Positions 13,801 to 22,940 of a stretch of DNA of 64,000 nt are shown in pieces. The notes beneath the pieces are model-generated. The model was not told where the DNA came from and did not search any database. It was given only the letters and a program-made list of their open reading frames with translations. The position numbers and the translations under genes are program-made. The stretch comes from Liolophura sinensis. Lineage: Eukaryota; Mollusca; Polyplacophora; Chitonida; Chitonidae. The stretch lies in the NCBI RefSeq assembly GCF_032854445.1, contig NC_088305.1, positions 25,508,628-25,572,627 on the forward strand. The letters run 5' to 3'. Numbering within the stretch: the stretch's first letter is position 1; each line of letters opens with the position of its first letter.

Positions 13801-16800
13801 GCAGGTAGTAAAAGATCAATTTATTTGATTGGAGTTTCACGATGTGCTGAATAATGTTTCACTTATACAAAGGCGTCAAGTATTATTGTGAGGGAAACTG
13901 TTAGAAGATGGTTAAATATAGAAACTGTACCTTGATAAGGGGAAGAATACTCCGTAGCTTTGTAATAGATGTTTTCACATATTTGTTGGGTAGTTTTGTA
14001 ACATGGTTGACCATATCATCTTTCGGGGACTAAGGATATAGTGTGTACAGAAGTGTGTAGATAAGCAGGGTTTTTTTTGGAGGGGGGGGGGGAGCAAGAA
14101 GGAGGTTTATGTTATTGTTGAATGAACTGGTGATAATGTAATTGATAACAGGTGTAGATTTCAGAATGTTGTAAATCCAGTATGGTTAAATGTGGTTGAT
14201 TTTTGCCGATCAGTGGGGCTGGGGTTGGGGGGGAGTGGGAGGTCATATTTTAGAGAAATGGTGGCTGAATGCTGTACATGTGTGGCTGGTTAGCCCATGT
14301 ACCAGTAAAACACAGTATCTTTAGTAGTTCAACTCAGGTGGTTTGGTTTTTTACCAACTGTGTCACTTCATCATTATCCTAAGGCATGCTGTGATGTTTT
14401 GGTATGTAGTCTTGCTGATTGTGCAACTGTTTTTTGAGTTGTTTAAATGCCTTATTTGAAAACTGGTCTTAGACAGAGAATTTATAAATTCCCCAAATCC
14501 CACTGCTTTTGCTACCTTGATGAAGAGACGCTTGTGTTGACTACGCCGATGTGGCCATTTCTGCAGTCTTCAAACGTTCATTAAAGACCATGTCCACCAG
14601 TATGGTGTGCATATCTGTGCGTCCCATGTGGGAAAGTTTGTCAGTAACTGGACAGTGGTCAGTGGTTTATCCCACCCATAAACCTGCTTGGCTGTCATAT
14701 AAGTTAAAATTCTTGAGTTTGCCCTTGGGCAACAATCAAGTAAATAAATAAATCTCAACGTAGGAGTATGCGTTGACATGCAATTCTGTTTTATCCTGAA
14801 GAAAGCCCTTAAGCTTATCCCACTGAAAGTCCAACTGTAAGTGTAAAATAATCTACCTTTGTCATTTTGTTTTTCCAGAACGAGTGATGAAATGGACACC
14901 CAGAACAATTATTACAGACAGGAGGTCAAGGTCACTGCCAGGATGGACATGTTTGTCACAGGGTAAGCAGTTTTTGTAGTTGTACTAGCATTTGTCTTAA
15001 GACTTTTTTCATATGTGCACCTTAAAAGCTTAAACAAGTAAATGTGTGGAAAGCTACATTTACACATTTACTCTGTATTATTTGTGACAGATTTACCAAA
15101 GGATGCAGCTGACTAATTTCTGGTGGGGTAGACAGGCATTGCTCTCTTGGCCATTGTGTCATGGGTTCAGATCCATCTAAAGCTATTTTTTTTTTATCTG
15201 TCTGTGGCATGAATTAAAACTGTTCTAAAGTCTTTCAAGAATGTTTGGGTTTTATAATTTCTTTTTTTGTTTTGTTCGTAATATTTCAGAAAAAATAAAT
15301 AAAATAATTTCAAATTTAATGTTTCATTTGAACAGCAAAGTAAGAAAGCCATTTTTACATGGAAAAATATTAATAAATATAACCATTAGATACAAGTTGG
15401 AAAACATTTTGTTTATAAACTTTCTTTAATGGAAATAAGTGCATTTCATGATACAGACAACTGAAAACTGTACATAAAAATGCTTTTGTTTATTTTTTTA
15501 AAAATTTTCTTAGAAGAGTGTTGAAAGGCATTCAGATATTTGAATTCTATGGTGGGCTTTATGAGCCATACCAACGGTATCTAGGAACTCTGACGTCACA
15601 TCACCTTTTTTTCCTGATGTTGACCAGAAGGAAGAAATTTTTATGAATATTATTTCAGTATTCTTTTAGTCATGGTAAAAAGAGTTATTCCAACATTCAG
15701 TGTCGTGATTAAACTTCCTTTGATGTCAGAGTTCCAAACCTCTGATAGTATGGTCCATAAAGCCCACCTAAGAATCCAAATGTTCAAACGCATTTACCTC
15801 TCTTTACAAAAATCTAAAAAAAAAAATGAATGTATATTTATGCATGGTTTTAAGCGGTCTATTAAGTGATGCCTACTTGAAAAATAAATTGCATTTGAAT
15901 TCTAGGGTGGGCCCAATATGATATTAATAGGGAAGAAGTGAAAATGTTCAAACATGTTCTTTTAAAAGTATTTCCCAAGAGACTAATTGGCCAAGTCCAT
16001 GACTCTGTTTTGACAGTTTTGGAGTTGATCAGCAAAGATATGCCACCAATCACTGTGTTTCGTTGTATTGACCTTTGTGTGATTGTTGCCCTTTACAGCT
16101 CAGCTCTTCCGGAGCAGGTTGTTTATTCCGGATCAATACGCGGAGAAACGGACATTGAGTACGAAGACGAGATCGGACCTGCCGTCATGCATGACTACCT
16201 GGTTAGTCCTCCAGCCACACGTGATTACCTGGATATACCCTAATCTCTGCAACCTTTTCGGCCACCTCATTCTGAGACATTCTGAAAAAAACTGTGGGGT
16301 GTACAGAAGTAATTTGCAAAGTTTTATGAAGCTTGCAACTTTAGTGACACAAACAAATCATTTTAGGGTCATTTTCATAATAATTGTCTGCATAAATTTC
16401 TGTGAAAACAGTGCTTTGTAGGTCGAATGGGTAAAGATTGACAGTAAGGAAAGCGTCAGCCTTTATAATGGGGAATTATCCATGATATCTATGTCCTCTG
16501 TGTAGGTGGTGAACAATGGTCCCATTGATGTCCCTTACTCTGCCCTGTACATCTGGTGTAAACACTAACCATGAAATCTGTGTCCTCTGTGTAGGTGGTG
16601 AACAATGGTCCCAGTGACGTTCCCTACTCTACCTTGTACATCCTGTGGCCGTATGAGATGGAGAGTGACTATAACTCCGGCAAGCACCTGCTCTACTTGA
16701 TGGAGGTCCCCACGGTAAGAAGAGAGACAGCTGCTACTTTGAACACGAAGGATGCCATACCATTTTGCCTGGAAAACTGTTCTTTCAGAAAAACACATAA

Positions 16801-17485
16801 AAGCCTTAAGATGATACTTTTGATGCCAACACTTAACCTTTTCTAATAAGACATTAATCAGACTTTCCAGGAAAAGTGGTTTTATAAGGTGGATAAATAA
16901 TCAGAATCAATCAAAATGCGTCACTTGAAGAAGAAACAAAACTTTTGGCGAGGAGTGAAATATTCTTGACCAGTAACAATAAAGCAGAAGAAGAGTCCAT
17001 TTGGTATTGCTCATGGGATTTGTTGAATCTGTGGGATGTCATCGCTTATTTCAGTCCTGAATGATGGCATAAAAGAGATTTGCTGTTTGCAAAAGCGTAC
17101 AATGATCTGGAAAGCGTAAGAACAGTGGTAGCACGTCTGTATGGCAGTTGTTCTACTACGTAAATGCTTGATTTCCCATTGGGCCGCTTGTGATCTCATG
17201 TACAAGTATGTAGATAAAGTTGTAGACAAAACTCAAAGGAAAAAAAAAAAACTAGAACTGCTTGCAGATTCACGGATTCCAAGCAGCTTCCACACACTTT
17301 TAGCTGAATAACTTGTTTACTTGTAAGGAACAGCCAACTGATTAGTTGTTTTTGGTTTTATTTGCAGGCCACCAAAGGAATAGCTAAGGACACTGTTACC
17401 TGTCATGTAGACGCGGCCATTATCAACCCCATTGGTGCAAAGGTACTGAGAATAGCATGATAGCATGCATTCCCAGAAACAACAG

Positions 17486-17517
<32 letters not shown>

Positions 17518-20500
17518 ATTCATGGATATAACATTTGAGTACTGGGGCTGGTTTCATGAAGCATACTTAGTTATCGTAGCCCTTAACTGCCATGGCAACG
17601 CATGTTGTAGAGATACAAAGTGCACTTAGCTAAGGGTTACTTAACACTAAGTAGGCTTCATGAATCCGCCACCTGGCCCAGTCGATGTCCTACCCTGAGT
17701 GTCGGGTGGTATCTCAAAAAGCACTGCATTTGTTAGTCTGAGGTTTTCTGCACATATAAGGCAGAATCTCTGACTAGAAAACAATTCCTCTTCACCTTAC
17801 CCACTTTCTGAAATGATAGTCCTGCTTATCTAAACGCCATGTATCAATATTACCCTTCCTGTAAGACGACCTCAATGAGGGAAGATAACTACACGTCAAC
17901 TACACTCTTCATGCTTACATGCATGCATTTGGCTTGCTTTTTATCATTAATATTAAGATTGATATTAACCTTAGTGCATGGAGTGTGTAGAAAAGCAGTG
18001 TGTACTATTATTTGTCAAAGAATACAGAAATATATGGTGTCTGTAACCCTTATATTATGTTATTATACCATCAATATTAGTGTAACTGAAACCATATATT
18101 TAACTGAATAAGCATGTGATAAATTTATCCTGCAAAGGCACATCAAATTTAGCGCAGATGGCTGTGGTACCAGTGAATCACTGCAGCCATGTCTCTTTTT
18201 CATACCTGATCCAAGGGAGATAACCCAGTCACATCCCCCACGCAAGAGTCACTGTCCACTGAAAATAGCACAATATTGTCTGATGCAGTTATGGTCTTTG
18301 ACTAGCTGGCTTTCATGAATTGCTTGCATTTAGAAATAGATAACAATAAGTCATTCCTGGCGCTTGGTTAAGCTGTTGGGGAGTTTCAAGTTAGAACTCT
18401 TCTATCGCTGAAGTTAAAAAAATGTTAGGCAACTATTGTGGGATCACATTTACTATAACATGGGCGTCTGAAAAAAAGTTTCCCAAAAGATATTTCAAGC
18501 ATACTAGCAATGGAGAAAATATAGGAGCTAAATGTTTTTGTGAACTCAAGTTTCTGAAGGAAAACGGTGTCTTTTGAACCTTTGGAACACGTTGAGTCGA
18601 GTGATGGGTAATTTGATGTCTACAAAGGTTGCCTAACATTTTTCACAAATCTGGGCACTTCTCTCGCTCATGGCAGTAGAAATGAATAACCTCGGACGTA
18701 AATAATAAACGTCAACAAAACATATTTTTTGACTTAAGTTTCTGAGAAGAAGTGCTGTATATTCCTGTTATTTAGATAACATTTCCATTCGTTTTAAAGA
18801 ATCTGATCTGCTGTCTTGACTGTATCATTTGTCTACAGCATGTACAAGGTTACAGTCTTTAAACAGAATATTTCTGTATTTCACCTGAAGTGTTTTATGC
18901 CAAAATGCCCTCTCAGAAGCATGTGAAAGCCTTAAAATCATATTTTCATGCCCACACTCAAGTGAAACTATTTAAACTTGACTGAAAACTCTTAATTGGC
19001 TACATAAGTTGGAGAAATCAACCAGAATTGAGCAAAATGTGTGACTTCAACAATGCTAAACTTTAGATGAAGTACGGTATACTGTACATATACTTGTATG
19101 TATACCCTAAATGACCCAAAATTTTGTCCACAAAAGTGCATTTTTAGAAGCAAATAAATGTCACAAAATATTACTTTTTGGAGCTGAAACTTGCAATTTT
19201 CCCCGTAGAATATCATTCCCTGTTCCAAGTAAACCACCAAACACCTTTTGTAAAAATCAATAGAACTCTTAGAATCAGGTAAAATGGGCAAGTTAGTCAT
19301 GTATGAAGTTTATGGTCATTTTTTTGACAGTAGTGCTTAATTAACCCTTGACTAACCGCTTGCTGATCTGCTGTTTTGCTGCTTTCCTGACGTCATATAG
19401 CCAGTCTCAGAAGGTGGTCCCACATATGTTACTGTCAACTCTCTAACCAAAACCAACCAGGTAAGTATACAGACATCTGCAAGTTAGTGTTGTCTATAAA
19501 GGATATATGAATGGTTTTTGTGTGTTAATATTCTGTATAGAATTTGTCATATAACATTTACATGTAGAAGTACAAAATAAGCTTCTAGGTAGGTAAAAAT
19601 GGCCTTAAAAACTAATTTTTCTAAGGTCTGAGCGGTCAGTAATTATGTTGTGGTGCTGTCAGCGGTGATAGCTGTGAAAACAGCTTGGTTTGGAGGAGAG
19701 TCGAAACTTGAGGCACTGAGCTAGTCCCGCGTTTTTAAATTTTTTAGCATAACGTATATTTCCCTTAAAACCATAATATGTTAAGTAACTTGTATTCCAA
19801 ATCATGTATCCTGTAAAAATACATGTATTTGTTAACGGGTTACTTTTTTCTTCTTCTGTGCAATATGTCATAGTTTCTGTATAGTTGTAAAGCAAAGAGG
19901 TAGTGCACCGTGGCATAACAGCAGAGAATGGTGTGCCTGGAACGGTCTTGTGTGGGCAGGAAATGCTGTGCTGTCACATCCATTTTGTAACCAAGTAGTA
20001 CCTTTGGTATTGAAACTTGCATTCTTTCCCAGTGATATGTCATCATATTTTCTCAACACATCTCAGAGCATGTTTCTAAGGTCAGTAGAACTCCCAGAAT
20101 CAGGTAAAACGTGAAATATGGTGGGTGGGCTGTATTATAGGTCCTCTATGATATATACCTGATGTGGTCAGGTCAGTCTGTGACACAGTTCCAAGGCCAT
20201 TGTGGCGGAGTTGTCTAAAGAGTCCTCCTACACAGCATGTGACATTAAATTGTGCAAATATGTCATTATCTAATGTTTCCTACATTGAGAAGATTTATAG
20301 AGCATTATCATTTCTCTGTCCAGACACGAGAAGATGCTCCACCAGCTGTTCTCGACAGCGAAGAGCCAACCACCCGGAAGAGACGAAGTGCCTCCGAGGA
20401 GCCTGGGATTTCAAAGCGACAATCGGGCAATGAGAAGAGCAAGAAAATTGTCACCCTGGTATGAGGAGCTTTTATCTGTTGCTGTTACGACTTGACAGGA

Positions 20501-22940
20501 CTTTATACTTTAGTGAAAAAAATGAACTGAAATTGTCGTTTAACAATTTTCACAAACAGGAAATGGCCACATCATGAACTGCAGGAATTGAACCTCATTT
20601 AACCTCAGTGACATGAAAGTGCCCTACTTGTGTAACTCTCCGGAATTGTAACTCTCCTCGTTTAACCACTGGCAAAACAGGATGAACTGGTAACAAATTA
20701 TGCTTGTGTTCAAAAACAATGACAGAAGGAGGCTGATTTACAGATGAAATTGGAGTACCTATGCTGTAGATAGATATGTTACATGTAGATGTAACAGTGC
20801 ACATTTCTGTACTAGAATGGTTTCCACAACAACAGTTTTGAATGCAAGACTGAGTTTCTTTAGATTCTGATATGTGTAACCTTTCTTCTGTCTCGCAGGA
20901 TTGTGATCATGAGTCTGCACGTTGCCGTCGTATAACGTGTAATATCGGAGCTCTTGGCAGAGAGGAGGATGTCACAATCACCGTCAAGGCCCGCCTCTGG
21001 GAGAGTTCATTCCTTCAGGTAAAGGGGGAACAGATGGCCAGGGTTAAAGAGGTTATACCAGAGATAGCAGGAATTATTGCATGTCCGTCAATATGAGACT
21101 CAGACCTGTACTGTTTAAAGTGTTAAAATGATTCTAAAGTCTGTGTTAAAAAGTTGTAATGCTGTTGTTTGGCCTATTCTGTAATAATAGCAAAAATTAA
21201 ATTTGCTTTGTGCTGATTTTCGGCTTGTTGCACAAAATCTCTGGTGTACCCTCTTAAGCATAAATGTTCGAAGCAGAACTTCTAGGTTGATTTTTACAGT
21301 GTGCCATTTCAGAATTTTTCTGCCTTTTTCCTGTGGGTTACACACATGTAAGGTGATCAGTAGTATGACGATACCAAAATAGACACTTACAAATCCAAAA
21401 ATGGAATTAAAACAAAGTTGAAAATTGAGAAGGCATTTAATCTGCCCATAAAACAGAAATTTAAATTGGTTTGGCCTAAGCTTCATGGCTTTTTCTCCCC
21501 TTAACATTGTAGTAAAACATTGTTTTGTAAATACTTGGCCTCTTTTCCTGTGTAGGATTACACAAACGTGGATGAAGTGCGGATTCGTTCAAAGGGTGAA
21601 ATATCTATAGACCCCAAACTGAACATTGAACAAGCCACAAGAGACAATGATGTAGACTATGTAAGTATGAAACAGCAGAGTTATACTACTGTAATTCTTC
21701 AATTCTTCTGAAGACACTATTCTGTGTTGACTGATGAAAGTTAATTTAATATGTGTGCATTACAAATTCTAAGTGATTTGTTTTATGGACGTGACGGGCT
21801 ATTTGGTTTGACAATACAAACTGAGAACATACTTCAGTTACGAGGGCAAGCGCACATAACCAGCTGGGCTGCCAGAGAAAGAAATCGTCTTATGTGTCAC
21901 TGTTTGTCATGAGTATGTAGAATTTAGAATTAATGGATGCCCTCTTTACACAAGTTACCAGTTACCCTTTGGCTAGTAATTGATAAAAGTTGTGTGCAAG
22001 CTGTGTAATTGTTTGTTTTATCTAGGCACAAACAGTGGCCATTCCTGATGTCCAGATTGCTGAGCCGACTGGCGAGCTGAAATGGTGGATCATCCTGGTG
22101 GCAGTGCTGGGAGGAATCATTCTGTTGGGCCTTTTGATCCTGTTACTCTGGAAGGTAAAGTTGTCTCCCTTGATTGGAAGTCTCTTTCTAAGTGGCTGGC
22201 AGAAGGATACTTCATTGCATATCCGGATTTTGATTCTTTTGTGTGGGTGAGAAATCAAGAATATTTCACTCATGCGACAGTGGCCAGCTTTATGTGAGGA
22301 GAAAACCGGGCACAGCCCGAGAGGAATTCCTCAACCATCTACAGGTAGCTGCAGACCTTCCCGCTTATTGAAGGAGACTAAGCCAGCATGAGCTGGACTC
22401 ACAGCGACTGCATTGGTGAAAGGCTCCTGGGCTATTGCGCCAGGGTAGCATGCTAACCACCTGGGCCACGATAAACTTTGCCACTAAAATCATTGTCTGT
22501 AGCAAAACTGTGCGGATTACTTCATGGAGTTCTTATGTTTGGGGGGTGGGGGGGTGTCCCCCGGGGCTTATTTGGTTAGCGCACTAGGGTGTTCTCGGGT
22601 GTGTCCCATAAAACACCAATCAGATGAGAAAACTAAACTAAGCCGCAAGTCGATAGATTGAATTTGACATTTTGACATCTCACGAATATGTGTTAATTTA
22701 TTCATGTATTTACAAGCTGTGAGTTCACAGCGACCGCATTGGTGAGAGGCTCTTCAGTCATTGTGATGCACTAGCTCACTCACTACTGGACGAAGAAGAA
22801 CCCCTAATGTCTAGTAATGTTCTGTTGTTGTTTTTGTTTTTTTTCTCCAGCTTGGATTTTTCAAGAGAAAGAAGCATGAAGAGATGGAATTACACGAAGC
22901 TCACCTGGAAAAACAGAAGAACCATGAAACTGATGCATAA
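1600..22940 (+). CDS. Alpha integrin, 3' part of gene (16 exons, N-terminus outside window)
   Basis: Cell-surface receptor subunit that pairs with a beta integrin for adhesion to matrix or cells. Coding exons are 1600-1879, 7845-8031, 8468-8617, 9373-9452, 10393-10552, 11055-11218, 14879-14962, 16099-16201, 16595-16714, 17368-17442, 19401-19460, 20324-20458, 20899-21018, 21556-21660, 22026-22154 and 22851-22940. All have AG/GT borders and phases that join without a break, giving about 679 residues. Visible marks are a calcium-binding FG-GAP loop (DLDNNGYPDLAIG), the RARPVI start of the thigh, paired calf-domain cysteines, a furin-type RKRR site, one transmembrane helix and a GFFKR tail. Alpha integrins are usually 1000-1150 residues, so blades 1-6 should lie before base 1. 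By eye the calf-2 segment (EIGPAV..NNGPS..WPY) is closest to the alphaV/alpha5/alpha8/PS2 group. The subfamily is inferred; the family is certain. Confidence 0.95.
2337..3065 (+). repeat. 72-bp tandem array with 288-bp higher-order unit
   Basis: About ten copies of a 72-bp unit lie in the intron after integrin exon w1. Four variants alternate as A-B-C-D-A-B-C-D-A', so identical landmarks recur at exactly 288 bp (2351, 2639, 2927). Because 72 is a multiple of three, long ORFs run through both strands. I take these as array artefacts. Confidence 0.95.
3246..3354 (+). repeat. 27-bp tandem repeat, four copies
   Basis: Four nearly identical copies of a unit containing CAGTAACAGCTGTAAATGTG, within the integrin intron shortly after the 72-bp array. 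Confidence 0.93.
5533..6113. mobile_element. Foldback element IR-A, copy 1
   Basis: A roughly 580-bp palindromic element. The left arm starts near TTAAAGGAGAACAAAAC and the right arm ends near GTTTTCTCCACCTTTAA. Inner landmarks also mirror each other (GTATGGTGGGTATTTGG at 5659 against the CCACCATAC run near 5980). No transposase ORF is present. It is related to 8688-9283 and 55892-56485. The class (MITE or foldback) is inferred. Confidence 0.75.
6684..6808 (+). repeat. 31-bp tandem repeat, four copies
   Basis: Four almost perfect copies of a unit containing GGTTGTATGAGAACAAATCA. Confidence 0.95.
7023..7150 (-). mobile_element. SINE-1 fragment
   Basis: The 3' part of the commonest SINE here, with its tail at left (TATTTACTTATTTATTTACT) and then the conserved body read in reverse (GCAGCATTATGGTAGGAGGA). 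Confidence 0.85.
7845..8031 (+). CDS. Integrin exon w2: thigh domain
   Basis: The acceptor TTCTAG is at 7839-7844 and the donor GTAAGC at 8032. It completes the split Arg codon and encodes 62 further residues of the thigh beta-sandwich, ending in a Cys-containing segment (GDCQTELVYLK). It follows a 6 kb intron filled with repeats and ends in phase 0. Confidence 0.9.
8142..8386. mobile_element. Element with terminal inverted repeats, IR-C
   Basis: Left end CTGGGCCTCAGTTGTTCAAA mirrors right end TTTTGAACAACCAGGCCC, with about 245 bp in all and no ORF. It looks like a short non-autonomous DNA element in the intron between integrin exons w2 and w3. Confidence 0.6.
8468..8617 (+). CDS. Integrin exon w3: thigh domain
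   Basis: The exon is 50 whole codons, phase 0 at both ends, after a TTCCAG acceptor and before a GTACGA donor. It contains the KLRPIQFRVTYRL strand, typical of the end of the thigh domain (alpha6 has a similar DKLRPI segment), and NNYPILKPG. Confidence 0.9.
8688..9283. mobile_element. Foldback element IR-A, copy 2, with nested SINE-1 tail
   Basis: Same family as 5533-6113, with shared landmarks (GTGGTGGGTATTTGG near 8863, and the right end CATCTGATTTTGGCATCA near 9243). A SINE-1 3' end (GAAATATCCTTGATTACGGC to an AAATAAAT tail, about 8775-8832) sits inside the left arm. Confidence 0.75.
9373..9452 (+). CDS. Integrin exon w4: genu loop, start of calf-1
   Basis: It encodes the CGTDEIC disulfide loop of the genu, the knee between thigh and calf-1, followed by NSDLDLDVLIL. 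The acceptor is TTCCAG and the donor GTAAGT at 9453, phase 2. The 3' end and donor lie in a 98-bp tandem duplication whose second copy is in the next intron (see findings). Confidence 0.9.
9789..9834 (+). repeat. 20-bp tandem duplication
   Basis: TTTCCTTAGGTTCTGTCCAG occurs twice in a row, with the start of a third copy. Confidence 0.9.
9895..10235 (+). mobile_element. SINE-2, full-length tRNA-derived copy
   Basis: The head resembles a tRNA with an A box (TGGCTGAGTGGTTAAGATG) and a B box (GGTTCAAATCC) at about 9902-9965. A body with ATGTGCATATCTGTGCATC follows, then a tail near GAGTATAAAATAGATAAATA. The body is shared with 14540-14755 and, in reverse, 52463-52610. Confidence 0.85.
10393..10552 (+). 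CDS. Integrin exon w5: calf-1
   Basis: It has a TTTAG acceptor, a GTAAGT donor at 10553, and 53 codons plus one base. It holds typical calf-1 strands (EDMNIRVSIRNPQEPAYETKF and PETVEFLG, quoted in part). Both borders are clear and the frame joins its neighbours. Confidence 0.9.
10575..10705 (+). mobile_element. SINE-1 3' fragment
   Basis: It carries ATAATGCTGGCTGCTGTTGT, then ATCCTTGAGTATGATGTAAA and an AAATAAATAAAT tail, immediately after integrin exon w5. Confidence 0.85.
11055..11218 (+). CDS. Integrin exon w6: calf-1
   Basis: It has a TTCCAG acceptor and a GTGAGT donor at 11219, phase 2. It contains the conserved calf-1 cysteine pair around an NTT glycosylation sequon (VTCAYYNTTIVECP), followed by the family-typical IGNPF. 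The exon precedes a 3.7 kb intron. Confidence 0.9.
13816..13902 (-). mobile_element. Degraded SINE-1 fragment
   Basis: TTTATTTGATTGGAGTTTCA, then a diverged body with TTTCACTTATACAAAGGCG. Confidence 0.7.
14540..14755 (+). mobile_element. SINE-2, 5'-truncated
   Basis: Shares ATGGTGTGCATATCTGTGCG, the GGGAAAGTTTGTCAGTAACT block and an AAATAAATAAAT tail with 9895-10235. It lies about 120 bases before integrin exon w7. Confidence 0.8.
14879..14962 (+). CDS. Integrin exon w7: end of calf-1, start of calf-2
   Basis: This short 84-nt exon encodes TTSDEMDTQNNYYRQEV and VTARMDMFVTG, matching the linker strand between calf-1 and calf-2. The acceptor is TTCCAG and the donor GTAAGC at 14963, phase 2. 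Confidence 0.87.
16099..16201 (+). CDS. Integrin exon w8: calf-2
   Basis: It has a TTACAG acceptor and a GTTAGT donor at 16202. It encodes the start of calf-2, including the family signature EDEIGPAVMHDYL (compare EEDVGP..H.YE in alphaV and alpha8). The frame joins exon w9 in phase 0. Confidence 0.92.
16481..16569 (+). repeat. Duplicated, truncated copy of the integrin exon w9 acceptor
   Basis: This 89-bp unit repeats the T-rich tract, the GTGTAG acceptor (AG at 16504-16505) and about 55 bases of exon w9, directly upstream of the real copy. It reads VVNNGPIDVPYSALYI, then WCKH and a TAA stop. Use of its acceptor would add a stop codon and shift the frame. Confidence 0.92.
16595..16714 (+). 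CDS. Integrin exon w9: calf-2
   Basis: The exon is 40 whole codons with NNGPSD, LYILWPYEM and KHLLYLMEVP, the most conserved part of calf-2. The acceptor GTGTAG ends at 16594. A second, truncated copy of the acceptor and first part of this exon lies 89 bp upstream (16506 onward) and reads into a stop. I chose the downstream copy because it keeps the frame, carries the WPY motif and ends at a good donor (GTAAGA). Confidence 0.92.
17368..17442 (+). CDS. Integrin exon w10: calf-2
   Basis: The exon is 25 codons after a TTGCAG acceptor and before a GTACTG donor. The CHVDAAIINPIGAK stretch corresponds to the Cys...INP element of vertebrate calf-2. Phase is 0 at both ends. Confidence 0.88.
17544..17679. 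mobile_element. Short palindromic element IR-B, copy 1
   Basis: About 135 bp with inverted ends: GGGGCTGGTTTCATGAAGC at left, and GGCTTCATGAATCCGCCACC at right. A relative lies at 43025-43172. Confidence 0.7.
18371..18645. repeat. Dispersed repeat IR-E, copy 1
   Basis: Shares GTGAACTCAAGTTTCTGAAG (inverted) and AAAATGTTAGGCAAC-type blocks with 37769-38090. Divergence is high, so the borders are approximate. Confidence 0.5.
18890..19300 (+). repeat. Dispersed repeat family DR-F
   Basis: Blocks of this stretch recur: GAAACTTGCA and AGAATCAGGTAAAA near 20010-20110, and the reverse complement of the CAAAAGTGCATTTTTAGAAG block near 30930-31085. The family is unknown and the similarity is judged by eye. 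Confidence 0.45.
19401..19460 (+). CDS. Integrin exon w11: calf-2 loop
   Basis: This is a 20-codon exon (PVSEGGPTY, VNSLTKTNQ) between an ATATAG acceptor and a GTAAGT donor. It is weakly conserved, and is supported mainly by its borders and by phase 0 continuity with both neighbours. Confidence 0.8.
20324..20458 (+). CDS. Integrin exon w12: proprotein cleavage loop
   Basis: The exon is 45 codons between a GTCCAG acceptor and a GTATGA donor. It carries an acidic/basic loop with RKRR followed by SAS, a furin-type site that would split the alpha chain into heavy and light chains joined by a disulfide. A second basic site, SKR, follows about eight residues later. Cleaved alpha integrins have such a loop in calf-2. 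Confidence 0.9.
20899..21018 (+). CDS. Integrin exon w13: calf-2 after cleavage site
   Basis: The exon is 40 codons with three cysteines (DCDHESARC, ITCNIG) and the highly conserved ARLWESSFLQ (R.LW...F in other alpha chains). One of the cysteines is expected to tie the light chain to the heavy chain. The acceptor is CTCGCAG and the donor GTAAAG. Confidence 0.93.
21556..21660 (+). CDS. Integrin exon w14: membrane-proximal calf-2
   Basis: The exon is 35 codons (DYTNVDEVRIRSKGEISID and following) between TGTAG and GTAAGT. It corresponds to the last calf-2 strands. Phase is 0 at both ends. Confidence 0.88.
22026..22154 (+). CDS. Integrin exon w15: transmembrane helix
   Basis: The exon is 43 codons. 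A short stalk is followed by WW and about 22 hydrophobic residues with a small-xxx-small pattern (AVLGG) near the outer face, ending in LWK. The TM segment runs roughly 22083-22150. The acceptor is ATCTAG and the donor GTAAAG. Confidence 0.95.
22230..22480 (-). mobile_element. SINE-1, nearly full length
   Basis: Antisense copy right after integrin exon w15: AAATCAAGAATATTTCACTC, an ATGTGAGGAGAAAACCGGGC block, and TGAGCTGGACTCACAGCGAC, ending in the head complement CTAACCACCTGGGCCACG. Confidence 0.85.
22690..22790 (-). mobile_element. Internally deleted SINE-1 remnant
   Basis: An AT-rich tail joins directly to the 5' part (GTGAGTTCACAGCGACCGCA, then TTGGTGAGAGGCTC). The middle is missing. A further scrap is at about 22535-22640. 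Confidence 0.65.
22851..22940 (+). CDS. Integrin exon w16: cytoplasmic tail with GFFKR and stop
   Basis: It follows a T-rich tract and a CTCCAG acceptor. It encodes LGFFKRKKHEEMELHEAH and about ten more charged residues, ending ETDA, then TAA at 22938-22940. GFFKR is the membrane-proximal clasp for the beta tail in nearly all alpha integrins. The rest is short and highly charged, with no other motif I recognise. Confidence 0.97.
   Translation, partial: LGFFKRKKHEEMELHEAHLEKQKNHETDA

Larger units (their letters stand above)
11219..14878 (+). other. Large integrin intron
   Basis: Contains a degraded SINE-1 (13816-13902) and a SINE-2 body (14540-14755). GT-rich stretches and a poly-G run lie near 14080. 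The rest is unrecognised. No coding exon was seen. Confidence 0.7.

Noticed and set aside
15120-15215. Another tRNA or SINE head (GGTTCAGATCC near 15166)
   Set aside because: Only a B-box-like match is present, with no A box, body or tail that I can tie to a family.
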